64,000 nucleotides of DNA from Liolophura sinensis (Eukaryota; Mollusca; Polyplacophora; Chitonida; Chitonidae), in contig NC_088305.1 in the NCBI RefSeq assembly GCF_032854445.1, positions 5,337,606 through 5,401,605 on the forward strand, written 5' to 3'. How positions within the stretch are numbered: the first letter of the stretch is position 1; every line of letters begins with the position of its first letter. The position numbers were made by a program, and so were the translations under genes. Under the pieces are notes generated by a model. The model made no database searches, was not told where the DNA came from, and worked only from the letters and a program-made list of their open reading frames with translations. Shown in pieces: positions 23,671 through 35,716 of the stretch.

Positions 23671-24920
23671 AGCGTTCTAGCATAATCCATTGCAGACAAT
23701 GTTGCAATTCAGAGTATGCAAGCATTAGTTAATAAACAGGTAGATGGAAGAATACTCTGCATAAAAATGGCAAATTTTTGTAAAGCCGGGGTCAGAGACG
23801 AGTATCTCTATATGAAGCTGAATATGTCCATATTTGTAAAATATTTATATATCTGTTACTTATGATATCCTCATGTGCTCAGTAATGGACCTGAGGAGAA
23901 ATTGACCTGAACCTGAGTCAGTGGTTCTGTTGGGGAATCTTTCTGCTAGGCATTGTACAGTAACTGTAGTGTACAGGGCGGTAAACATTTGGCAGAGAAA
24001 AACATCGCCAATTTTTGTCCACTTAAACACATCTACTCTAAAGGATGTGAATATATATTGTGAAAGTGATATATGTGTAATGGTTTGATAACACTGCTAT
24101 GTCCGGTAAATGTTGTCCTGGGCAAGAGAATAGCGGAGCACATGTATAGTTTGTCACGCTGAAAACAATAAAGTTAGCAAGACAAAAGCTATTAAAAGGA
24201 AAAAGTGAAACCCCAGTGAGAAAATATGCTCGGACGCAGTACCCCCTGCGAAGCCCATAAAGGAAACCATTACCCTAATTGAAACTTAAATTGCTTTTAA
24301 GTGTGCGTCTAGAAAGCACAAACCAGCAAGACAAAAAAGAATCAAAAATCTTTTGTTGTTTTTCAGTGTGTTGAGAATAGATGGCCAAATCCAACTCACT
24401 TGACTAACGCTGTCGTTGATTGATGTGCTTCCAGGTAATGAGGAACCTGCAACGAACATCTTGTGAAATGCCAAACTTCTCATTTTTGACATATAATATA
24501 ATATTATATAATACCCACAAAAACACATATCTGTAAAGCTCTTTTGTGTGGCTACACCACATAATATGTCCACACATTTGTCATCCTGCTGAGTTTTGCG
24601 GATGGATACATTCGGCTCTTAATTTAACCACTTTGGGCTACCCTATAGTGTGCTGTGGCGCAGTAATATCGCTTTAATAGCTCCGCAAGTTGCGGAAGCG
24701 GTAACATGAATCCACATGTACATGTACCTAATAAAACACAGCGATTTCTTTCCTGCGTAATGCTTTGCTTTTTCTCCTATAGTGTATGCGCACGACAGAC
24801 ACTAATTCCACATCCGAAGCCAGCACTGAGTAATGCGAATCATCAAAATATTATACATTTAATTAGTGTTGTATGTTTGTCGTTTGTATATTGTGTTTCA
24901 AATAGCAAATTTTACGTTGC
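23671..24920. other. Gene-free stretch
   Basis: A few frames of 80-95 codons on either strand lack splice support or recognisable domains. No repeats are seen. Confidence 0.4.
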
Positions 24921-24924
24921 ACAT

Positions 24925-25265
24925 GCCTCTGATCCCTGGCAACTCAAGTAATGCATGTGACATAGATCCCTGGCAAATCAGTCGTAACACAAACTCCAAA
25001 TCCCCGAAAAATCAAATAAGCAAGGTGACCTAGATCCCTGGCAAATTGGCTGTAACACGGACTTCAAATCCTTGCCAAATCAAGTAAGGAGTGTGACCCT
25101 GATCCCTGCTAAATCAGCTGTGACACGAACTCCAATTCCCTGCCAAATCAAGTAAGGAGTGTGACCTAGATCCCTGGCAAACCAGCTGTGACACGGACTC
25201 CAAATCCCTGCCCAATCAAGTAAGAAGTATGACCCTGATTCCTACTAAATCAGCCGTGAATTAAG
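24925..25265. repeat. Tandem array, 68-bp unit, about 5 copies
   Basis: The period was taken from 'tagatccctggcaaat' at 24963 and 25031. It shares the 'gatccctggcaaatcaagt' core with the 38-bp array that follows without a gap. Confidence 0.85.
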
Positions 25266-26530
25266 CTCCCGCTATCTAGGATTCAAGTGTGGAGTAGGCA
25301 TTAATTAGATCCCTGGGAAATGAAGTATAGAATGGACATCAATTAGATGCCTGTGAAATCAAGTGTGGAGTAGACATTAATTACATCCCCTGAAAAATCA
25401 AGTGTGGAGTAGACCCTAATTAGACCCTTGGGAAATCAAGTGTGGAGTAGACCTAAATTTGATCCTTGGGTAATCAAGTTAGAAGAAGACCTTAATTAGA
25501 TCCCTGGGAATCAAGTGTGGAGTAGACCTTAATTAGATCCCCGGGAAATCAAGTGTGGAGTAGACCCTAATTAGATCCTTGGAAATCAAGTGTGGGGTAG
25601 ACCTTAATTAGATACCTTGGGAAATCAAGTGTGGAGTAGACCCTAATTAGATCCTTGGGTAATCAAGTGTGGGTTAGGTCCCCGGGAAATCAAGCGTGGG
25701 GTAGACCTTAATTAGATCCCCGGGAAATCAAGTGTGAGGTAGACCTTAATTAGATCCCTGGGAAATCAAGTGTGGAGTAGACCTTAATTAGATCCCCGGG
25801 AAATCAAGTGTGGGGTAGACCTTAATTAGACCCCCGGGAAATCAAGTGTGGAGTAGACCTTAATTAGACCCCCGGGAAATCAAGTGTGGGGTAGACCTTA
25901 ATTAGATCCCTGGAAATCAAGGGTGGGGTAGACCTTAATTAGATCCCTGGGAATCAGATGTGGGGTAGACCTTAATTAGATCCCCGGGAAATCAAGTGTG
26001 AGGTAGACCTTAATTAGATCCCGGGAAATCAAGGGTGGGGTAGGCCTTAATTAGATCCCTGGAAATCAAGTGTGGGGAAGACTTCAATTAGATCCCCGGG
26101 TAATCAAGTGTAGGGTAGACCTTAATTAGATCTCCGGGAAATCAAGTGTGGAGTAGGCCTTAATTAGATCCCCGGGAAATCAAGTGTGGAGTAGACCTTA
26201 ATTAGACCACTGGAAATCAAGTGTGGGGTAGACCCCTAATTAGATCCTTGAGAATCAAGTGTGGAATAGACCTTAATTAGATCACTTGGGAAATTAAGTG
26301 TGGAGTAGACCTAAATTTGATCCTTGGGTAATCAAGTGTGGGGTAGACCTTAATTCGATCCCTGGGAATCAGATGTGGAGTAGACCTTAATTAGATCCCT
26401 GGAAATCAAGAGTGGGGTAGACCTTAATTAGATCCCTGGGAATCAGGTGTGGAGTAGACCTTGATTAGATCCTTGGGAAATCAAGTGTGGGGTAGACCTT
26501 AATTAGATCCCTGGGGATTCAAATGTGGAA
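25266..26530. repeat. Tandem array, 38-bp unit, about 33 copies
   Basis: The unit is 'agatccccgggaaatcaagt' followed by 'gtggggtagaccttaatt'. Length variants are caused by one-base changes in the C/G runs and by loss of one A. CCCGGG, CCCTGG and CTTGGG variants alternate. The proximal units are the most divergent. Confidence 0.95.
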
Positions 26531-26534
26531 TGGG

Positions 26535-27204
26535 TCCCTGACCATTGAAAAGCAGTTTGTACCATTCCATAAATAGAATACTTCGTTTAAAGGAGAAGAA
26601 AGCATAAAAATTATGCCAAAATCAGATGAAAGAGCATCAAAACTTATTTGCAAATATGATCTTTAATATTTTTTTAATTTTTATTTTCAAGAGAAAAGTG
26701 TATTTGAAAATATCTTTGTATGGTGGGTGTTGGGGACCAACTTTTGGTATTCATCGTTGTTGCATAAATAATGTTCCAAATATGGATGCTTGTTTTATAA
26801 ATTTAGTTGAATGTAAAAAAGGTTTAATACATTTGTTAGCCGAAAAGAACAAATTCTAGTGCTAAAATATTTATTAAACCTGTGTTACATCCTCATTTAT
26901 CACCTTATTAAACAAAAACTATAAATATCAAAAGGGGGTTCAAATACCCACCATACAAAAATTTTTAAGGAAAAAATATTGATGGCCACATTTAGGAACA
27001 ATTTTTCGCACTCTTTCATCTGAACTTTATGATATTTTTATGTTTTCTTTACCTCAGTTGCGTCACATACAAAGACGGTCATCACAAAGATGTAGAGGTA
27101 GAACTTTTGGAGTTAGTAAAAATGTTTGATGCACCTCAGGGCTCACATCACTCACATCATGTTGCTGAAATAAATATAATTCAAATATGATATTAAGTGT
27201 TTAC
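26535..27204. other. Gene-free AT-rich stretch
   Basis: Two segments (26705-26745 and 26935-26965) form a distant inverted pair around 'atggtgggt' and 'acccaccat'. A 77-codon frame at 26626 is AT-rich and unsupported. Confidence 0.4.
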
Positions 27205-27325
27205 TTATTTATTTATTTGATTGGTGTTTTACACCGAACTCAAGAATATTTTACTTATACAACGGCGACCAGAGAGGAAACCGGGCAGAGTCCAGAGGAA
27301 ATCCACCATCCACATGGTTGTCCGT
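27205..27325 (-). mobile_element. SINE family I, 5'-truncated
   Basis: Tail and proximal body only ('tttgattggtgttttacacc', 'aggaaaccgggcagag'). Confidence 0.8.
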
Positions 27326-27329
27326 AGTG

Positions 27330-28045
27330 GCTTAACATTGTAATCAAGAATTATCAGCTTGAGAAAGGTCAACAAGTGCATTTCTACTCGAAAGTATAAC
27401 CTGCTCATTTGGTACTTTGAATCGCTGAATTTATACGTCGGCCGCGGAGATAGTCATTGTTCGTTTTTTTTACTTGAAAAACAAGCAGACGTCACAAAAA
27501 CTCAAAGGGACATAACTACAGTAGAACAAACGCTCGAGATCGTTGGATATAAGGGCGAGGTCGTTGCGTTTGTGGGCGTGACGTTGCTTGAGCTCGTTCT
27601 CCCTAAACATCATGATTTGCTCAAAAAATGTGACCGCAGGATTACACCGTATAATGTGGAATAAAATCAATGAATTACTCGACACAGACAATACCGATCT
27701 CAGTGACACAGTTCTGCTAAAGGATGAGCTAGTTTACCTCTGGCAAAATCGTAAAAACGGCATTTCATGTTCGTCCTGGTAATGAGGTCGGTCCGCGTTT
27801 GCCATTAACCGCTTACTGCTTACTGTCCTTACGAACAATGAGCGGAGTGGGGGGGGGGGGGATTTACAAATTCCCTATCCAAGGCTGAAATTCAACCCGA
27901 CCCTGGTGTGCCTGGCTCGTGGTTGGGGGGAACTCACATTACAAGTGAGCCCGGTTTACACTTCTGGTAGGAATTACGTCATCAAGGGAGCTGTCAGGTT
28001 GACAAGAAAGCTGGGTGCTAGAGGATATTATGGTACTGAGGGTAT
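27330..28045. other. Unassigned stretch, possibly decayed coding or repeat DNA
   Basis: Two overlapping frames (27359-27664 and 27588-27782) have balanced composition and CpG-containing codons, yet no domain is recognised and no clean splice sites were found. A G run lies at 27849-27860. Confidence 0.3.
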
Positions 28046-28047
28046 AA

Positions 28048-28375
28048 TGAATGGATGAATGCTTGGGGTTTAACGTACTTAACAATTTTTCAGTCCTATG
28101 ACGACGAGGAGGCATTAGGTGTGTGTACGTATACAGTCTTTTCTTGTAGCAGAGCGGATCCATGACGCCAAAGTTCTGCCGCAACTGAAGTATCATGCTG
28201 AAGACACCAGACATGATACCCCACCCACTCACATTATCCTGACACGAGGCTAACCAGTCCTGTTTCCTTGCTCTAGCCTTTGAGCGCTAGCACCAGGGTA
28301 TCACTTTTAAAGTCTATGGTATGATCCCTGGCGATAACCCTTAGGCCAGAGAAGCGGTCACCGAGGCTATAGAAT
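28048..28375 (-). mobile_element. SINE family II copy, fuller version
   Basis: The plus-strand order is 'gcttggggtttaacgtactt', 'cctatgacgacgagg', 'gctgaagacaccagacatg', 'ggctaaccagtcctgtttcc', 'ttttaaagtctatggtatga', then a degraded complement of a tRNA-like head ('ggccagagaagcggtcaccg'). Confidence 0.75.
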
Positions 28376-28426
28376 TTCCGCTTCATAAGTGATATTATGT
28401 TTAACCTGATATAATATTTGTTTGAA

Positions 28427-28790
28427 GTAGCCCGTGGTCTAGTTGTTAAAATGTTTTAATCTCCAAGACACACGAAATGTAGTTCAAATCCGGTCATGGA
28501 TTGGGGATTTTGTGAATTTTTCTACTCTCACTGTTTGACAACAAACGGCCGACGACGCCCGTGTGGCCGTTTGTACAGTCTCGCGTTCTTTGACTTGATC
28601 TATTTACTTTCCTCAAGTATGGTGTGCATATTGCACGTCAGACGTGAGGAAATACGCCAAAAATGTTGCCAAAGGTAACTGGTTTACTCCGAACCATTTT
28701 GTTTTCTTCATACATAAACCTGACCGCCATGGTATATGTGAAACATTTTTGATTCTGATATTAAAGAAAAATCAGATAAATAAATGAATG
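28427..28790 (+). mobile_element. SINE family III copy, best preserved
   Basis: A tRNA-like head (A-box region 'gtggtctagttgttaaaatg', B box 'gttcaaatcc' at 28482) is followed by the body with 'cgacgacgcccgtgtggccg', 'catattgcacgtcag' and 'ttgccaaaggtaact'. The A-rich tail contains 'gataaataaatgaatg'. It is the reference copy for the fragments at 15600, 41395, 43600 and 45690. Confidence 0.75.
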
Positions 28791-28889
28791 ATTAAATGCA
28801 TGTTTAGAAACCCCTTAACCTCAGTTGAAGTTCAGGTGTAAAATTACCACAGATCCCTGTGAATAAAGCAGCAAGCAGAATTCATGCCC

Positions 28890-29170
28890 GTTAAATAATA
28901 TTCCCCTGTTTGCCATGCGCCACTCCCACTGCGCCAGATGATGATGCTGTTCCTCAAAATTATATATACCTACAAATGCCGAGGTCCGCTTTAAGTTTAG
29001 TAGTGCAATTCCCACTAAGCATCAAACAGACTTTACACTTGATAAGCTAATTTCCACCTGTTTTCTAAGCGCCACGCCCATTGTGCCAGATGCTGGCACA
29101 GCCCCCTATATTCATACAAAACCCCAAAGCCCACTTGATATTCACTAGTAAAATTCTCACTACCCTTGAC
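28890..29170. repeat. Imperfect tandem duplication, about 140-bp unit
   Basis: The two halves share 'gcgccac(t/g)ccca(c/t)tg(c/t)gccagatg' (near 28917 and 29068) and then 'aagcccacttgatattcactag'-like ends. The minus strand gives similar peptide pieces (HLAQWEWR and HLAQWAWR) in two frames. I treat this as DNA duplication and not as a gene. Confidence 0.65.
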
Positions 29171-29444
29171 ACTACCCTTGCTAATCAAATTGCTACCTTT
29201 CTTGACAAGCCCAAAGATGACTTTACCCAAAGTTAATACAATCTGAAGCAAACACCAAGAAGACTTCGATGCTACGAAAATGAGATGCATCTCTTTTCTT
29301 ACCACCAAACATACTCCAGTCTTTAGATTGTGCTTCCCGTTTTGAGGAGACCTCGCGGTCACTGACGAACACACCATGTGTGTTATCATGGACAATCACA
29401 AGATATTAGCCTAAGACAAGTAGCCTTTAACCACCGTTAGAGCA
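29171..29444. other. Gene-free stretch
   Basis: Nothing is recognised beyond the minus-strand frame that overlaps the duplication. Confidence 0.4.
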
Positions 29445-29700
29445 AGTGAGTGAGTGCTTGGGGTTTAACGTCCTACTTAACAATTTTTCATTCATATGAC
29501 GACGAAGGAATCCTTAGAGTGCATGTAATGTGCCTCTTTTTTGCAGGACGGATTTCCACCGCTCTTTTATTTAGTGCTGCTTCACTGAGACGCCTTACCG
29601 AAGGCAAGTAAGCCGCCCCGCCAGAGCCATTATACTGATACAGGTCAACCAGTCGTTGCACTATCCCCTTCATGCTGAACATGAAGCGAGGAAGTCACAA
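29445..29700 (-). mobile_element. SINE family II copy
   Basis: Closely similar to the copy at 22723 ('gagtgcttggggtttaacg', 'cgccttaccgaaggcaag', 'ccccttcatgctgaac'). Confidence 0.8.
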
Positions 29701-29714
29701 CTTCCTGTTTTAAG

Positions 29715-30335
29715 GTCGTATGTGTCCCTGAATCTACCGTTCCCGCGATCGTTAGAGAACGCAAAAAGTTTTATTGTCATCATAAGGCCCCACAGGTGCT
29801 GAGAACTCGGTTTGTGAAACCATCATGTTAAACAGGTCAGAAATACAGCATCAAATTTAATGTGTGTGCCTCTCGGCATCAAATCTATAATGACGACCAA
29901 ATAAATCGTGCAAAACTGTCTCACTTACATGCATATACAGCCTGTGTTTCTAGTACAACGAAACCACTCCAGATATGAGCGTACTATACGTACTACAGTG
30001 CTACAGTGATTTTATGGTAGACGAAAGGGGGTCTAATAAACTATCACCAATAGCGGGAGATGATCGCGAACGATATCGGCTCAGTCGTAATGTCCCGTTT
30101 CCCGTCAGGCTTCTATCGATCGACGGGACAGAAAACAGACACAGGTTATTGGCTGCTCACTAGTTTCTGCTTGACTGTCGGGCTGGCCACAGCTCTACTG
30201 TCTGGCGCAACTGACTGACGGAACCGGGCAAACCGCCTGTTGCTTTTTTCCCTCACACTCCTCGTTACTGTCGACCAAGTTCAAGAGTATATTCTCGCCA
30301 GTGAACCAAAGGACTATATTTTTCAGTGAAACACG
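29715..30335 (+). other. Upstream region of the predicted receptor exon
   Basis: This is less AT-rich, CpG-containing DNA (30050-30250) before the first coding exon. A pyrimidine tract ending in 'atttttcag' (30318-30326) could be a splice acceptor placing the start codon in a second exon, with the leader upstream. No TATA box is convincing. Confidence 0.35.
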
Positions 30336-30489
30336 ATGATGCCAAGAGGAAGAAACTCTACTGACGCTTTGACTGGCACAAATTCTACTCCTGGCGAAGA
30401 CATTAGTGTTGAAAATCAAGACAATCCACAGTACTGGGCCTTCATGGAGTGTTTCGAAACTGTGTATTCCAAGCCTTATCCTCAAGATG
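30336..30489 (+). CDS. First coding exon, calcitonin-receptor-like class B GPCR (putative)
   Basis: The reading frame starts at tandem ATGs (30336 and 30339), with an in-frame TGA just upstream at 30327. It encodes 51 residues plus one base, then meets a strong donor (GATG|GTAAGT), giving a phase 1 junction. The peptide has two N-glycosylation sequons (NST twice) and then NPQYWAFMECFETVYSKPYP and a glycine begun by the split codon. In the calcitonin/CGRP/DH31 receptor family the hormone-binding domain starts with such a cysteine, followed after a short stretch by glycine and then YCNRTWDGWLCW on the next exon. That fit is the basis of the call. The next exon was not found in the window, and no signal peptide is encoded here, so an upstream or alternative leader may exist. 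A different secreted or membrane protein is possible. Confidence 0.45.
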
Positions 30490-31500
30490 GTAAGTTGCCA
30501 AACTACTTTATCTGATTTTCAAATGTCAGGGCATTTTTTCTCTTTCAGCAGGTCACAACAAAATGTCATGCTCGAAATCGAAACTTAGATGAAAAAGATA
30601 TCAATACCTTACGCTCTCCGAGGAGAACGTCTTCCCTATTGGTTGTATTTGTAACTGTTTGGTATTAGGGTTAGTCCAATAACCGTACAAAACAGCGCGG
30701 CAGACAGGAACATAACAGTTCTGCAGAATTCGATGGTGATTTAGAAATTAGTATAAATATGTGTGTAGTTATTAACATACTCCAAGCTTGTACAGTGTAG
30801 GTCTGGCAGAGGTCCTCTAATTTGGTGACAACTTAGCCCACAATAGTTGGAGTGATATTTTTTGCAGTGTAACTTTACTGCAAGGTTCTATGACAACGCC
30901 TTTGTTACGAGCGAAGTTCTCTGGGATTGATTTATTACCGGTAGCTTTCTAAGACTTCTGGGTACTTACAGTTCACGGATCAAGCTGTTGTAAGTTCTAT
31001 TCGCCCAATAAATTACTATTAAAACATCACTGTGTACTCTTTTTACCGAATTTTCTTTTACCGAAGCCATGGGTTGTATAATTTGCTACTATTAGAGTGC
31101 TTAGATGAACGTCAAGGATAAATCCCTAACTGGGATAAATGTAAGATAACAAGACACCGAATTCCATGGGTGGCGTTTTACCGTTTGCCTGATGTCGTCG
31201 CTGCTCCTCTAACTTTTATCCCCCATTCTGTGTTCGTTTATTCTTCCGATGCACAGACGTTTCCATGGAAAACGCTTTTGGTAGTACATTGTTCTTCCAG
31301 CAACTAGAGTAATAACTTCATGCTAACGGGCTAAAGATCAACGTTAAGGCGCGCCGTATCACTTCAAATCAAGTCATGGCTCCACAGGGGGGGAGTTCTA
31401 CCTCCACTGCACCATACATGACAGCAGTATCTTGAACAGTGTAATTCCCTCTCCTAGAGCATTCCTTGCGTCTTTCCAACATAACTGAAAACTGTTGAAT
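30490..31500 (+). other. Predicted first intron, start
   Basis: It begins with the GTAAGT donor at 30490. No repeat is recognised up to 31500. If the receptor call is right, the rest of the window downstream may be intron, because no matching phase 1 exon with the expected motif is seen. Confidence 0.3.
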
Positions 31501-31549
31501 TCATGATTCCGTCCTAATTTCGCCCTGTATATGTTTTCGTAATTATTTG

Positions 31550-31660
31550 ATGGTTTGCCCTGAAGGTCAGTTTGGGAAATGGCCTCGCGATTATTGGCCC
31601 GGAACGTCCATTTTGGCTGACGGCTGTTACACTAAAGTCTGTTTCGTCGCATAGACACAC
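31550..31660 (+). repeat. Family C / retroelement-tail-like fragment
   Basis: 'ggaaatggcctcgcgattat' and 'ggcccggaacgtcc' match 37580-37640 and resemble the end of the retroelement tail ('ggaaatggatcttgcgatta', 11850 and 42645). Confidence 0.55.
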
Positions 31661-31662
31661 TT

Positions 31663-31745
31663 AACCGGTGAAATACGGTCATTTGACAATTTACCTCAGC
31701 TGGGTTTTTCCTAACTATTCCTTTTACTGTTTTAACAGTAGTAAC
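31663..31745 (-). repeat. Family A fragment, inverted
   Basis: The minus strand reads 'gaggtaaattgtcaaatgac' and 'cgtatttcaccggtt', matching the distal part of family A at 63560-63610. Confidence 0.65.
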
Positions 31746-31885
31746 TTATACGCCCCTTTAGACGTCACTAGTCAAGAATTACTTCCAGTGATGTGTATAA
31801 ATAGCCATCCCATTTAAAACACAATAACTTTAAAACAATGCAGCGTAATCTGCAATATTGTTTTAAAAAATAGGTATGATATAAT

Positions 31886-32163
31886 AATTTATTTATGTAT
31901 TTGATTATTTGATTGGTGTTTTACGCCGTACTCAAGAATATTTCACTCATACGACGGCGACCAGCATTATGGTGGTTGGAAACCGGGCACAGCCCGGGGG
32001 AAACCCACAACCATCCGCAGGTTGCTGCAGACCTTCCCTCATACGGCCGTAGAGGAAGCCAGCATGAGCTGGACTTGAACTCACAGCGACCGCATTGGTG
32101 AGAGACTCCTGGGTCATTACGCTGCGCTAGCGCGCTAACCGACTGAGCCACGGAGGCCCCCTA
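31886..32163 (-). mobile_element. SINE family I, complete copy
   Basis: Full length from the TTTA tail to the tRNA-like head (complement of 'ggggcctccgtggctcagtc'). The 11-bp duplication 'tatgatataat' lies at 31875-31885 and 32164-32174. The B-box complement is 'ggacttgaac'. It is the best consensus copy in the window. Confidence 0.92.
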
Positions 32164-32174
32164 TATGATATAAT

Positions 32175-35164
32175 GAAGATGTCGCTTTTTTTGTTTAATT
32201 CTGCTTTCTTTAAGCTTTTCTGAACGCATCAGTAGCCCGTTTTTCCTTCCATGTCATCGTTGATCCATGCAGCTCTTTACCATTCACGCAGAGCGAGGCC
32301 GTGGGAGACTTTCAGCATTGTCGCTTTCAAGAATACGTCGATATATTAATTATGGCTAGGTCCCATATTTTATTTACATCAAAACTACTATGACAGCTGG
32401 TATTGTTAAGTTGGTCTGTGGCGTGTCTTTTTTATAGCGCACCCATTCACTCACCTGCTGGAACACAGACAGAGGAACGAAGCTATGTTTTATACGTGGA
32501 ATGTCCGATAGACGGACTCCTTTTACGCTGTATAAAATCAATGAAACACATTATTAAACCACTCCCAAGGATGACGCATTGCCTTTAAACTCTGTACTAT
32601 CAGCGGACTTCAAAGTTGTCCATTTTAAAAACATTCACAGAATTTCTTCGGTTTTATGTAGATTCGAGAAAACAAATGTTAACACATCAAAGCTTAAAGG
32701 GAGAGGTCAATCTAATTTGTGATAAATCTAAACGATGAAAAGGTCATCATGCTATTGTGTAACTGTTATTGCGTGATATTGCAGATTACAGCCATTTTCC
32801 GAGAATCAGCAGGAAAACGGAACAGTAGCCTCCCTTTGTTACGTGACGCTATTGCTTTATGTCACAGTGACGTAAATCAGGGCTCACTAGCAAGAAGCTC
32901 TCTTAACGTTAAGAGCACGGAACTACAATGGCAACCACCACTGTAGATATTACATGGTAGTTACGCGCTCTTAACTTTAAGGGGGCTTCGTTCAAGTGGG
33001 CCCAGCACGGTTAAACACGAACTTATCTAAATATAAATGCTAGGGGTCATAAAACAGTGAGATTAATTGAAGAGCATATATTTGTAAAGCGGAAATATGA
33101 CAAAATTATGTCTTAATTTTCTATCATGTGAAAAGACATACACGTGGCCTTTGTCAGAACGAAATCAGCAATGTGACATGACAAATAAACGTCACACAAA
33201 TGTCGTAAACTTACAACAACAACTTATCGGGTTTGTTGTTGTTGTTTTCAAAATACATATCTGTCTCACAGAAAATATAAAATAACTCCGCAAAGTGTTT
33301 TTTCACCATATAATAAAACTGAGCAACAAACTAACTGGCACTTTCTGGATTACTCATTTCCCAGTCTTACAAACATATGTACAAAAACGCGTGCATATGC
33401 AAACATTTTACAGAATAAGTTATGTATTTATTTATTTCAATTGCGCCTTATTTTGTCGCATTTTACTAGCATTCGGGTAATTTTAAGATCAGGAGCAATT
33501 TGATATTTTGTTTTTTATTTGCTCTTATGATCCGCCGTACAATGTTTGTGTAGGAGATCAGCTTTGTAGGTCTGCAACAGCTGTTTAGGAAAGCGGTCAC
33601 ATCACCGGAGGCAGTTAACATCCCTTCTCTTGACTGATATTCGTCTGTTGACAATGTATAGTTCCAAAACAATTGCAGATCGATTCAGTAGCTGTGTATA
33701 GGTGCGTCAAATCCGGCGATTTGTAGCTGAAAAGGTGGTTGTACTGATGAAGTCTCAGGGGCGACGAAGACAATGTTTAACCTCTTCATGTTCATATTCT
33801 GTCGCATTGATCGCCCGATCGACCAAGTTGTAGGTAACCCAAGAGACAAATTCACACAGGCTATTGAAGTTTTGACCTTTAACACAGGTGCACTGATCCG
33901 ATGTCGCTGCCATGACCATATACATATTACGGTCTGGGGCAAAAAGTTATACAATAAAGCTTGGGAACTCTGGTATCTCAAATAAGCTTTTATGTAGTAT
34001 ATGTTGAGCTTTGAGACTCCTTTACCTACAACGACAGTACTGTACTGTGCTTGCTTTGTTCATACCAGTACATCAGTAGAGGACATACATGCACGTGTAC
34101 TGTCCCACAAATAAAAACAAAAGCAAACCTAGGAAAGTTTATGTGGTATCGATAAATGATGTTTGGTTTGTTTTTGTATAGATATTTTAACTCTTTCATT
34201 ATTTTTGTGTAAGGTTATTTTTCATCAAGCTGTACTTTTCCAGGAATAACATATTATAGACATTACATCGCAGGTACTGGATTTTGACGCGCTGCGTGAG
34301 CTGGAGGTGCTGTGAGCGAATGCCTAAAATCAAAAAAATACAGTATTTATATTTAAGTATGAAGTTTACAACTTACATAATAAAAATGACATAACTGGAA
34401 AAATATGTTGCATTTTAAACCGACAACTGGAACTATGCTCAAAAACTTGGCTTGTGCTTAAAATACAGTACAAATTCATACAAACAGATGCGTTTTTAAG
34501 TTAGATTTTTTCTTATCAAACACCCCATCATCCTGCTCTTCCCATCCGCATAAGGTCGGCGTAGGGTCCGCCAACAGCCCGTGCATGACATTCATTAACT
34601 TGCTGGAGTTTTATGTAACGACACACTGTAGGCTCTATATTATTCGCGAGACTTTCTCCATAGATTTTTAGAACTTTATTACTGATTTTGAACATGACAC
34701 GTTCACAGACGAGGCTAATATTTCGTGAACGGTAATTATTTGGGCTCTTCTAAAGCAACAGCAAAAATTAGATTGGAACTGCGTTAACAGATTTCTTTTT
34801 ATGGGTACCAAAAATCTTCGGTTTTCATTTTTACTTACTTTGATGTATTTTCATAATTTAGATAAATAGGTAGATGAATATTCTTTCATCGCACGTCTTC
34901 ACGTATACGTAAAGGCTACATATGATTGCGCTTGTCTTATAATAAACGCTATTTTTTGCCCATAAAAAGTAATAAACGACAGGATCGACAATTGTGAAAT
35001 CCGGTATACAATTTTGGAACTCGAGATTAAAGGGGAAAACATTAACTTACTGGCCTTTATACGTATCAGCTGTGGCGGACCAAAACAGTAGGGATCCCAA
35101 ACAGTCAGCTGTTAAAACTCGAATTTTGTGCGAAATTTACGTGCAGGTAAAAATTCTACTAGCC
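32175..35164. other. Gene-free stretch of about 3 kb
   Basis: No SINE, array or supported exon is seen. Candidate frames at 32403-32588 (after 'tcttttttatag') and 33773-33985 have acceptor-like or balanced sequence but no recognisable product. Confidence 0.35.
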
Positions 35165-35510
35165 ATCATGGTGTTCACAACCGACATGACGGTTTGCAAG
35201 AAATCGGTCCGTATTTAGAACATTCTATGTTAATGGGCCGAGGGTTGGCCAACGGTCGGCCGAGGGTCCGCTCCGATGTCCGGAGGATCGCGTCTCGCTA
35301 CGTGTATGAAGGTGCATGGTCGGCGTATCGTACGGTGTTCACAACAGACATGGCGGTTTGCAAGAAATCGGTCCGTATTTAGCGTTAGAACATTCGATGA
35401 TAATGGGCCGAGGGTTGGCCAAAGGTCGGCCGAGGGTCCGCTCCGATGTCCAGAGGATCGCGTCTCGGTACGTGTATGAAGGTGCATGGTCGGCGTATCG
35501 TACGCTGACC
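35165..35510. repeat. CpG-rich tandem duplication, about 165-170 bp, two copies
   Basis: The copies start at 'gtgttcacaaccgacatg' (35170) and 'gtgttcacaacagacatgg' (35335). Both contain 'gggccgagggttggcca', 'ggtcggccgagggtccgctc' and 'gcatggtcggcgtatcgtac'. Identity is very high, so the duplication is recent. Several frames remain open through it on both strands, without sign of a gene. Confidence 0.9.
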
Positions 35511-35619
35511 ATGGGCCGACGGTCAGCGTATCCTCCAGCGACAATGGATTGACGGTTAGGATCCGTCTGTACAATACATTTGTTTAAACCATGATACTAT
35601 GGTGGGATAAGTTGTTACT

Positions 35620-35715
35620 ATTTAAGCATATACATGAACAGTTAGAGAATAAATCCCCAAACTCAGGTAAATTGACATGAGGCCGGGTTTATTCGGTCAC
35701 GTGGCCAAGTTTGCT
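35620..35715 (+). repeat. Family A fragment
   Basis: 'catatacatgaacagtta', then 'taaattgacatgaggcc' and 'cggtcacgtgg' align with 63540-63620. Confidence 0.7.
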
Positions 35716-35716
35716 G

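Noticed and set aside
29033-29395. 120-codon minus-strand frame
   Set aside because: Half of it lies in an imperfect tandem DNA duplication, composition is not coding-like elsewhere, and no domain is seen.
31913-32151. Frames on both strands, also at 3611-3899, 38071-38326 and 59604-59835
   Set aside because: Translations of SINE family I copies; the peptides repeat from copy to copy (SSCWL, ELDLNSQRPHW).
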